Shown here: positions 1 through 5,447 of the stretch, in pieces
Layout of the letters: each line of letters begins with the position of its first letter
Numbering within the stretch: position 1 is the first letter of the stretch
From: JADGRF01 sp036382515
Lineage (GTDB): Bacteria; Myxococcota_A; Polyangia; Polyangiales; JAFGIB01
Assembly (NCBI GenBank): GCA_036382515.1
Contig: DASVHQ010000271.1
Coordinates: 1 to 6,153, forward strand
DNA: 6,153 nt
Direction of reading: 5' to 3'
Program-made: the position numbers and the translations under genes
The notes under the pieces: model-generated
Seen by the model: the letters and a program-made list of their open reading frames with translations, nothing else
Told to the model about the DNA's origin: nothing
Database searches by the model: none

Positions 1-233
1 GGCGGTGGTAGCGTGTGGTGGTCGTACACGAAGGCCACCGCGTCTTGATAGAAGTCGTAGACGTAGCCGTAAGGCGTAGGCGACCCGATGATGAGCGCGA
101 CACGCAGCGCGGCGCCGACTGCGACGAGCAGCCACAGGAGCATGGACTCGCGCGGCAAACAGAAAGCTTGCGCGAGCCCGAGCGGGGTGCGAGAGGCTCG
201 CACGTCGCGCACGGCCGGGCCGCTGGCTCTCAT
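1..233 (-). CDS. Partial membrane protein, N-terminus of a probable GT39/GT-C-like glycosyltransferase
   Basis: Reading the minus strand from the ATG at 233-231 gives 77 open codons that run off the left edge of the window, so only the N-terminus is present. After about 30 polar residues comes a hydrophobic segment (residues 32-50, beginning LLWLLVAVGAALRVAL) and then a loop with YGYVYDFYQDAVAFVYDHH. One hydrophobic helix followed by an aromatic-rich loop with an acidic residue (here D60) is how polytopic glycosyltransferases of the dolichyl-phosphate-mannose mannosyltransferase type begin; in that family a first-loop Asp is catalytic. The match is by eye and the catalytic body lies outside the window. 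The start is uncertain: neither the ATG at 233 nor the internal ATG at 143 (residue 31, directly at the helix) has a clear Shine-Dalgarno sequence, and the first 30 residues could be untranslated. The gene is divergent from the EGF lipoprotein gene. Confidence 0.6.
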   Translation of the reverse strand, partial: MRASGPAVRDVRASRTPLGLAQAFCLPRESMLLWLLVAVGAALRVALIIGSPTPYGYVYDFYQDAVAFVYDHHTLPP

Positions 234-435
234 GCGCCGCAAACTACACCGCTGCGCCCGCGGCAGATAGACGCTCCGGGAGCGAGCTCGCGGCGGGCCG
301 GGCCGCTCGGCGTCGCTTGTCGAGCACTGTCACAGAATCGACGCTCATGGGCCGCGCACTCGTAACCTGGGCTGACTAGACTTGCCGCTGCGCGCGGCGG
401 TGCAAGGGGCAGGCAACGTTCTCGAAAGGCAAGAC
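234..435. other. Intergenic region between divergent genes
   Basis: About 200 bp separate the two divergent starts, so promoters for both genes are expected here. No convincing -35/-10 pair could be assigned on either strand. The only exact symmetry noticed is a 10-bp palindrome, GCGAGCTCGC, at 282-291, inside a GC-rich stretch; it could be an operator half or chance. A TTG at 382 would extend the downstream lipoprotein by 18 residues, but it lacks a ribosome binding site and would put charged and polar residues before the signal peptide, so the stretch is treated as non-coding. Confidence 0.5.
424..429 (+). promoter_or_regulatory. Ribosome binding site deciding the lipoprotein start
   Basis: GAAAGG lies six bases before the ATG at 436. 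It supports that start over the upstream TTG (382), which has no purine-rich site, and over the ATG at 475, which would remove the basic n-region of the signal peptide. Confidence 0.6.
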
Positions 436-3171
436 ATGATCGGCTGGCGGAAGATCGTTCGTCGTGGTGGGACGATGCACGCGTTGTGCGTGCTGCTCGC
501 CGCGGGCGCCTGCTCATCGTTACCCACGGGTCCGGAGTCGCGTTTGGGCTCGGTCGTTGTGAGGCTCACACTGCCCACCGGCTCGACCCTGTCCCAGGTG
601 AGCTACAACATCGCAGGCGGTGCGTTGACTCAGCCCCGGACGGGCAACATCGACGTCTCGTCGCCGGGGGCCACGATCTCCGCCGCCATTGGCAGCCTCC
701 CGGCCGCGCCGAGCTATCTGCTCACGCTCACAGCCAGCGCCAGCGATGGCGCCGCGTGTCTCGGGTCCGCTTCCTTCGACATCGCGGCAGGCCAGGGCAC
801 GGCCGTCTCCGTGACGCTGGCGTGCAAAGCACCACTGCGCACTGGCACCACGATCATCAACGGGGTCACCCTCAACAACTGCCCAACGATAGACGCGCTC
901 AGCACGTTGCCGCTGTCTGCCGCGGTAGGCAGCCTGATCAACGTGAGCGCGACCGTCAGTGATATCGACGGCAACCCAGTCGTGCTGGCCTGGACCGCGA
1001 CCGCTGGCACGCTGAGCAGCCCAGCAGCCGCGAGCACCACCTACCCTTGCGTGCTCGGAACGCAAGCCTTGACTCTGACGGCGGACGATAGGCACGGCTG
1101 CCAGACGACCAGCAGCGTGCAGGTCACCTGCACACCCTTGGTCTGTGCGCCCTGCGATCCGCATGCCAGCTGTCAGAACGTGGCGGGCCAGGCGACCTGC
1201 GTGTGCGGTCCCGGCTACCAGGGCAACGGAACGACGTGCGCCGACATCGACGAGTGCGCCACGCACGCCAGCAACTGCTCGGCGGCCGCCGTGTGTACCA
1301 ACACGATCGGCAGCTTCAGCTGCGCGTGCAACGCGGGCTATCAAGGCAACGGCGTGAGCTGTGCCGACATCGACGAGTGCGCCGCCCACACCGTCAATTG
1401 CTCCAGCCTGGCCACCTGCACGAACACCCCCGGCAGCTTCAGCTGCGCGTGCAACACCGGATACCAGGGGAATGGCGTCAGCTGCGCAGACATCGACGAG
1501 TGCGCCACGCACACCAGCAACTGCTCCGCACAGGCGACCTGCGCCAACACCATCGGCAGCTTCAGCTGCGCGTGCAACGCGGGATTCCAAGGCAACGGCA
1601 TCAGCTGCGCAGACATCAACGAGTGCGCCGCGCACACCAGCAACTGTGCGCTCGCGGCCACGTGCACGAACACGGTCGGCAGCTTCAACTGCGCTTGCAA
1701 CCCGGGCTATCAGGGCAACGGCGTGACTTGCATCGACGTCGACGAGTGCGCGACGGGCGCCGCGCACTGCGGTCTGGGCAGCTGTGTCAACACGGTCGGC
1801 GCGTTTTCGTGCACCTGCCCCACGGGTTACTTCTTCGATGGCCAGACCTGTTCCGACGTGGACGAATGCGCCACAGGCGCGAACAGCTGCGGCACGACGA
1901 ACGTCTGCGAGAACACGGCCGGAAGCTACTTTTGCCTCCCGCGCACCATCTTGCGTGCGAGCGTGAGCACGACCAACGGTGACCCCAACGGTCAGAGCAT
2001 GCGGCCGGTGTTCTCGTCGGAGGGTCGCTACGTGGCTTATGACTCGATCGCTTCGAACCTCGTGGCGGGTGACACCAACGGCAAGCTCGACGTGTTCGTG
2101 CTCGACCGGCGAACCGGTGTCACCACGCGCGTCAGCGTGAGCAGCGCGGGCGCCGAGGCCAACGACAGCTCGTACGCCGCCGCGATCTCGGGGGATGGCC
2201 GCTACGTCGCCTTCCACTCGCTGGCCACGAACCTGGTCGCGGGTGACACCAACGGGAACTGGGACGTCTTCGTGCGCGACCTGACCACCGGGACGACCAC
2301 GCGGGTCAGCGTGAGCAGCGCTGGGGCACAGGCGGTCGGAGGCGCGAGTCAGTCCCCCGCGATCTCGGCAGACGGCCGCCTGGTGGTGTTCCAGTCCGCG
2401 GCCACCAACCTGGTTGCCGGCGACACCAACGCTCAACAGGACGTGTTCGTTCACGACATGACCAGCGGCGTCACGACGCTTGTCAGTGTGAGCAGCGCGG
2501 GTGTGCAGGCCAATCAGCTCTGCTCGGAGCAGGCGATCTCCGCGGACGGCCGCTACATCGGCTTCTCCTCGTTCGCGTCCACGCTCGTGGTCGGCGATGA
2601 CAACGGTCTGACCGACGTGTTCGTCCGCGACTTGACCACCAACGTCACCACGCGCGTGAGCGTCAGCAGCGCCGGCGTGCAAGCCAACCAGGCGAGCTTC
2701 CACCCGGTGTTGTCGCAAGACGGCCGGTACGTTGCCTTCACCTCGAACGCCTCCAACCTGGTCGCGAACGACGTGGCAGGCTTCCGCGATGTGTTCGTGC
2801 GTGACCGCACCAGCAACACCACGACGCGCGAGAGCGTTAGCACCGCTGGCGCTGAGGCCAACAACGCCAGCACGCTGGAGTCGATCTCCGGTGACGGTCG
2901 TTACCTGAGCTTCAGCTCCCTGGCGAGCAACCTGGTCCCGCCCGACACCAATGGGTTCGAGGACATCTTCGTGCGCGACCGCAGCAGTGGCACCACCGCG
3001 CTCGTCAGCATGAGCGCTGCGGGCGTACGCACGGACAACACCAGCACGCAGCCAACGATCTCCGCCGACGGGCATTTCATAGGCTTCTACTCGCTGGCGT
3101 CCAACCTGGTTGCCAACGACAACAACGGCGTGCAAGACATCTTCGTGGTCGCGAATTCGCTCAAGCCGTAG
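436..3171 (+). CDS. Lipoprotein with Ig-like region, EGF-like array and seven-repeat TolB/PD40 beta-propeller
   Basis: The product has 911 residues. The N-terminus is a lipoprotein signal: basic WRKIVRR, a hydrophobic run and LLAAGAC with Cys26 as lipid site (Ala at -3 is a loose lipobox). Residues about 33-135 form a beta-rich stretch of unknown family; about 149-232 look like an Ig/PKD-type domain (DIDGNPVVLAWTATAG). Residues 237-500 hold seven EGF-like modules: one plain six-Cys module, then six starting D-[IV]-[DN]-E-C (270, 311, 352, 393, 434, 474). Most carry the Asn/aromatic signature C-x-N-x4-F-x-C-x-C of calcium-binding EGF. The last has only four cysteines, lacking the C5-C6 loop. 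Residues 505-911 are seven repeats of 58-59 residues with SxDGRYVAF and DTNGxxDVFVRD cores, typical of TolB/PD40 propellers. Position +2 is Ser, so inner-membrane retention by Asp is not indicated; a surface role in adhesion or glycan/protein binding is inferred. The next gene is 233 bp away, so it is probably transcribed alone. Confidence 0.93.
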   Translation: MIGWRKIVRRGGTMHALCVLLAAGACSSLPTGPESRLGSVVVRLTLPTGSTLSQVSYNIAGGALTQPRTGNIDVSSPGATISAAIGSLPAAPSYLLTLTASASDGAACLGSASFDIAAGQGTAVSVTLACKAPLRTGTTIINGVTLNNCPTIDALSTLPLSAAVGSLINVSATVSDIDGNPVVLAWTATAGTLSSPAAASTTYPCVLGTQALTLTADDRHGCQTTSSVQVTCTPLVCAPCDPHASCQNVAGQATCVCGPGYQGNGTTCADIDECATHASNCSAAAVCTNTIGSFSCACNAGYQGNGVSCADIDECAAHTVNCSSLATCTNTPGSFSCACNTGYQGNGVSCADIDECATHTSNCSAQATCANTIGSFSCACNAGFQGNGISCADINECAAHTSNCALAATCTNTVGSFNCACNPGYQGNGVTCIDVDECATGAAHCGLGSCVNTVGAFSCTCPTGYFFDGQTCSDVDECATGANSCGTTNVCENTAGSYFCLPRTILRASVSTTNGDPNGQSMRPVFSSEGRYVAYDSIASNLVAGDTNGKLDVFVLDRRTGVTTRVSVSSAGAEANDSSYAAAISGDGRYVAFHSLATNLVAGDTNGNWDVFVRDLTTGTTTRVSVSSAGAQAVGGASQSPAISADGRLVVFQSAATNLVAGDTNAQQDVFVHDMTSGVTTLVSVSSAGVQANQLCSEQAISADGRYIGFSSFASTLVVGDDNGLTDVFVRDLTTNVTTRVSVSSAGVQANQASFHPVLSQDGRYVAFTSNASNLVANDVAGFRDVFVRDRTSNTTTRESVSTAGAEANNASTLESISGDGRYLSFSSLASNLVPPDTNGFEDIFVRDRSSGTTALVSMSAAGVRTDNTSTQPTISADGHFIGFYSLASNLVANDNNGVQDIFVVANSLKP
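1243..1854 (+). repeat. Tandem 123-bp repeats encoding calcium-binding EGF modules
   Basis: The GACATCGACGAGTGC-type module start recurs at 1243, 1366, 1489, 1612 and 1735, exactly 123 bp apart, and once more at 1855 after 120 bp. Conservation is at the nucleotide level: the stretch coding GSFSCACN is nearly unchanged, third positions included, in the units starting at 1243, 1366 and 1489, while the 1735 unit has diverged more. This suggests fairly recent in-frame duplication or gene conversion of the middle units. Confidence 0.9.
2008..3168 (+). repeat. Seven internal repeats of about 174 bp encoding propeller blades
   Basis: Repeat cores of the type [IL]-S-x-D-G-R-[YF] begin at residues 525, 584, 643, 701, 759, 817 and 875 of the lipoprotein, giving a period of 58-59 residues. 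Each unit then has an ASNLVAGD-like segment, D-x-N-G-x-x-D-[VI]-F-V, and TTRVSVSSAGxxAN. The seventh unit stops after DIFVV and lacks the VSVSSAG strand; a matching strand, ILRASVSTTNGDPNGQS, precedes unit one at residues 505-521. Unit five has the most degenerate acidic loop (NDVAGFRD). Confidence 0.88.
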
Positions 3172-3314
3172 CCGGCCAAGCGCGGGCGCCACGAGCTTGT
3201 CACCGACTTAGCACGCTGCCGCCACAGGCGTGGGTCTTACGTACGGGCGCTCGGATCTACAGAGCGGCCGTATCGGCTCGAGTGCCGTTCGGCCACGCGA
3301 ACGCGACAGCGCCC

Positions 3315-3342
3315 GCTGCCGCCACGCACGGTGCGTGGCAGC
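3315..3342. terminator. Intergenic hairpin, possible terminator or 5' leader structure
   Basis: The 5' arm GCTGCC (3315-3320) pairs with GGCAGC (3337-3342), and ACGC (3324-3327) pairs with GCGT (3333-3336) around the loop ACGGT, leaving a three-base GCC bulge: ten GC-rich pairs in all. No T-tract follows on either strand, so a classical intrinsic terminator is not shown. It lies 144 bp after the lipoprotein stop and 63 bp before the YceI-like start, so it could end the first transcript or sit in the second one's leader. The rest of the 3172-3404 gap shows no gene. Confidence 0.35.
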
Positions 3343-3393
3343 AACGAGCGCGTGACTGAATGTCTGATTCCCGTTTTCGTCGCGATGTGAACC

Positions 3394-3398
3394 GGAGG
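3394..3398 (+). promoter_or_regulatory. Shine-Dalgarno site of the YceI-like gene
   Basis: A perfect GGAGG sits six bases before the ATG at 3405. It fixes this start over the in-frame ATG at 3360, which would overlap this site, and over the ATG at 3429. Confidence 0.8.
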
Positions 3399-3404
3399 CC
3401 GAAG

Positions 3405-3989
3405 ATGACAACTGTGCACGTATTTCAGATGGGACGGCGTGTGACACGCGCAACTTGCATGCTTGCGCTGTTCGTATGCGCCGTGCTGGCGCCGAGCTAC
3501 GCCATGGCCAAGCTCGCCCGCAGCGGCAGCCCGAGCGTGAAGTTCACCGCGCTCGGCTCGATGGGCCTCAAGATGGTCGGCACGAGCTCCGAGCTCGAGG
3601 TGACCGAGGACGAGCAGAACATCTCGCTGGTGGTCGGACTCTCGCAGCTCGACACCGGGATCTCGCTGCGCGACCGGCACATGCGTGAGAAGTACCTGCA
3701 AGTGCAGCAGTTCCCCACGGCCACGCTGGTCGTGCCGCGCTCCGCGTTGCAGCTGCCCGCCGAAGGCGCGACCAGCAAGGGCACCGCCAAGGCCACGCTC
3801 AAGCTACACGGCCACGAACATCCTGTTTCGGTTCAGTACCAGGTGCAGCGCCACGGCAAGAACCTGGAGGTCGAGGGCAGCGTGCACCTCCAGATGACGG
3901 ACTTCGACGTCATCGTTCCGACGTACCTCGGCATCACCGTCAAGCCGGATGTCGACGTGGTCGCGAAGTTCGTCGCGACCGACCTCTGA
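3405..3989 (+). CDS. Secreted YceI-like family protein (periplasmic lipocalin-fold)
   Basis: The product has 194 residues, close to the usual length of periplasmic YceI proteins. Residues 1-35 are a Sec signal peptide: basic GRRVTR, a hydrophobic core CMLALFVCAVLAP, and an AxA site at SYAMA before Lys36. The mature part follows the family pattern: SVKFTALGSMGLKMVGTSS (44-62); LDTGISLRDRHMREKY (82-97), matching the family's TG-x-x-x-RD-x-H motif; then QQFPTATL (101-108), corresponding to the usual yPtitF; GTAKATLKLHGHEHPVSV (126-143); and MTDFDVIVPTYLGITVK (164-180). YceI proteins are eight-stranded barrels that bind polyisoprenoid or other long amphiphiles and often neighbour electron-transport genes. 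The ligand here cannot be read from sequence. The gene is followed after 37 bp by the heme-barrel gene, which has its own strong ribosome site, so the two are probably co-transcribed. The family call is firm; the role is inferred. Confidence 0.9.
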   Translation: MTTVHVFQMGRRVTRATCMLALFVCAVLAPSYAMAKLARSGSPSVKFTALGSMGLKMVGTSSELEVTEDEQNISLVVGLSQLDTGISLRDRHMREKYLQVQQFPTATLVVPRSALQLPAEGATSKGTAKATLKLHGHEHPVSVQYQVQRHGKNLEVEGSVHLQMTDFDVIVPTYLGITVKPDVDVVAKFVATDL

Positions 3990-4015
3990 TTCGTGGTTGG
4001 CACAGCACTTGTCTT

Positions 4016-4020
4016 GGAGG
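4016..4020 (+). promoter_or_regulatory. Shine-Dalgarno site of the heme-barrel gene
   Basis: GGAGG lies six bases before the ATG at 4027. This decides the start; an in-frame ATG at 3949 lies inside the preceding YceI-like gene and would place a long polar leader before the signal peptide. Confidence 0.8.
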
Positions 4021-4026
4021 ACGGTC

Positions 4027-5316
4027 ATGACGACGGATTCACTCGCTACGGCTTGCCGAGCTCGCCGCGGCGCGCACCGCATCGCAGCGCAGGCTGTGCC
4101 CTGGGCTGCCATGCTGCTCGCAGTCGCGCTCGGGTTAGGCACGTGGACCAGTCGAGCCCACGCTTACGCGTGGATGATCTCGCGCGAATACACCGGCTGC
4201 GCGACCTGTCACGCCGATCCGTCCGGTGGCGGGCTGCTGACCGCGTACGGCCGCGCGCAAGGCGAAGTCCTGCTGCGCACGCACTACTCGCCCATGGCGG
4301 CCGACGAGGAACCGGGCCGCGTGAAGGACTTCCTGTTCGGCGCCTTCGCTCTGCCCGACAGCCTGCTGCTCGGCGGAGAGTACCGCGCCGGCTACCTGCA
4401 CTCGGTCGCACAGGGCACAGCCTCGATCGAGAAGTTCCTCCAGATGCAGGCCGACCTGCAGGGCCAGGTCGCGTTCGACCGCGTCCGGGTCAACGCCAGC
4501 ATCGGCTACGATCACAACGGTGCGCAGGCGGCGCGGCTGACCACCGCGGATCGCGACAACTTGGTCTCCCGGGTGCACTGGCTCGGCGTCGACCTCGGCT
4601 CGGACAACACGTTTCTCCTGCGTGCAGGTCGTATGCAGGTGCCCTACGGCCTGCGCGGCATCGAGCACACCTTCTTCATCCGCAGCCCCACGGGGCCGCT
4701 CTTCGGCTCCGGCGTCCGCGACGACATCAACGCCGGCCAACAACATGGCGTTGCACTCTCGTACAACGTAGAGGGCTTGCGGGGCGAGCTGATGCTGATC
4801 GCCGGCAACTACCAGATCACGCCAGATGCCGAGCGTGAGCGAGGCTACAGCGGCTATCTGGAGTGGGCACCGACGGTGCACACGGCGCTGGGCGTGAGCA
4901 CGAGGATCACGCACGTCGCGCGCGAACCGCTGTTCCAGACCGCGCTCTTGCGTCAAGCACACGGGCTCTTCGGGAGGGTCTCGCCGGTCCGCGCGCTCAC
5001 GTTGCTCGCGGAGCTCGACCTGCTCGTGAACACCCAGCCGAGCTCCGGCAGCACGGCCTACTCGGGCGCGGGCTACGCTGCGATGCTGCAGGCGGACTTA
5101 GAGCCGCTGCAGGGTCTGCACTTCATCCTCACCGGCGAGTGCACCGAGCCGCCGTACACCGGAACCTCGACCTCGTACGGCGGCTGGGCGTCGGTCGCCT
5201 GGTTCTTCGCGCCGCACGCCGATCTGCGCCTGGACGCGATCCAGCAGAGCCTGGCCGTCGGGCCGCAGAGCTTCTCGGCCACCAGTGTGCTTGGGCAGCT
5301 CCACGTGTATCTGTGA
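4027..5316 (+). CDS. Exported monoheme c-type cytochrome motif fused to a predicted outer-membrane beta-barrel
   Basis: The product has 429 residues. A long signal peptide (basic RARRGAHR, hydrophobic AAMLLAVALGLG, cleavage likely after AHA at 44-46) is followed at once by YTGCATCHADPSGGGLLTAYGR. C58-A-T-C61-H62 is a classical CxxCH site for covalent heme c; H86 or M90 could be the distal ligand. From about residue 102 the chain consists of alternating polar/apolar stretches ending in short turns, as in FLQMQADLQGQVAF, TFLLRAGRMQVPYGLRG, HGVALSYNVEGLRGELMLI and HGLFGRVSPVRALTLLAEL, which is the pattern of an outer-membrane barrel. R199-G208 resembles the RAGR-x-x-x-xYG strand of porin-like proteins. 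The C-terminus is HVYL, with Tyr penultimate instead of the usual terminal aromatic residue. A CxxCH-SPSGGG-YGR leader before a barrel is known to me from other proteobacterial proteins of uncharacterised role. Electron passage across or at the outer membrane is inferred only. It follows the YceI-like gene as the second gene of a likely operon. Confidence 0.82.
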   Translation: MTTDSLATACRARRGAHRIAAQAVPWAAMLLAVALGLGTWTSRAHAYAWMISREYTGCATCHADPSGGGLLTAYGRAQGEVLLRTHYSPMAADEEPGRVKDFLFGAFALPDSLLLGGEYRAGYLHSVAQGTASIEKFLQMQADLQGQVAFDRVRVNASIGYDHNGAQAARLTTADRDNLVSRVHWLGVDLGSDNTFLLRAGRMQVPYGLRGIEHTFFIRSPTGPLFGSGVRDDINAGQQHGVALSYNVEGLRGELMLIAGNYQITPDAERERGYSGYLEWAPTVHTALGVSTRITHVAREPLFQTALLRQAHGLFGRVSPVRALTLLAELDLLVNTQPSSGSTAYSGAGYAAMLQADLEPLQGLHFILTGECTEPPYTGTSTSYGGWASVAWFFAPHADLRLDAIQQSLAVGPQSFSATSVLGQLHVYL

Positions 5317-5447
5317 AGCCTGGCGGCCCTCGGGGCTCTGCTCAGACCTCGAGCGCTAGGGCCGGGGAACGTCACCCGTTGTTGCGCCGGTCGTCACACG
5401 ATCGCCCAGCAGCCGTGGGCTAATCCGCCGCTAGCGAGGATCCGAAG
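5317..5447. other. Intergenic gap before the cysteine-rich lipoprotein gene
   Basis: The 131-bp gap contains two weak inverted repeats: GCCC-TCG-GGGC shortly after the stop of the heme-barrel gene, and GCCCA (5404-5408) with TGGGC (5416-5420) around a seven-base loop. Neither has a T-tract. The length and these small stems are compatible with an end of transcription and a new promoter, but no promoter boxes could be assigned with confidence. Confidence 0.35.
5436..5440 (+). promoter_or_regulatory. Shine-Dalgarno site of the cysteine-rich lipoprotein gene
   Basis: GAGGA lies seven bases before the ATG at 5448, which begins a compact lipoprotein signal peptide, so this start is well supported. 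Confidence 0.7.

Noticed and set aside
15..365. A 116-codon plus-strand frame at the left edge
   Set aside because: Its product is Arg/Gly/Ala-rich and polar without features, whereas the opposite strand encodes a plausible membrane helix.
382..435. TTG start extending the lipoprotein by 18 residues
   Set aside because: There is no ribosome site before it, and it would place a polar leader before a good lipoprotein signal; the ATG at 436 has GAAAGG at proper spacing.
1243..1854. Regular repeats considered as a CRISPR array
   Set aside because: The 123-bp period is coding throughout with conserved cysteines, and there are no unique spacers of usual length between short identical repeats.
1203..1982. 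A 259-codon plus-strand frame across the EGF array
   Set aside because: It is rich in Arg, His and Gln and is an out-of-frame reading of the 123-bp repeats; the in-frame product has the coherent cysteine pattern.
520..3192. An 890-codon open frame on the minus strand opposite almost the whole EGF-propeller gene
   Set aside because: Its translation is compositionally odd (Arg, Ala, Val, His, Gly, Asp-rich) with repeats that only mirror the plus-strand repeats, no recognisable domain and no ribosome site. Long antisense openness is common opposite GC-rich genes with repeated codons.
4135..4962. A 275-codon minus-strand frame opposite the heme-barrel gene
   Set aside because: It has no recognisable domain and lies opposite a gene with signal peptide, CxxCH motif and Shine-Dalgarno site.
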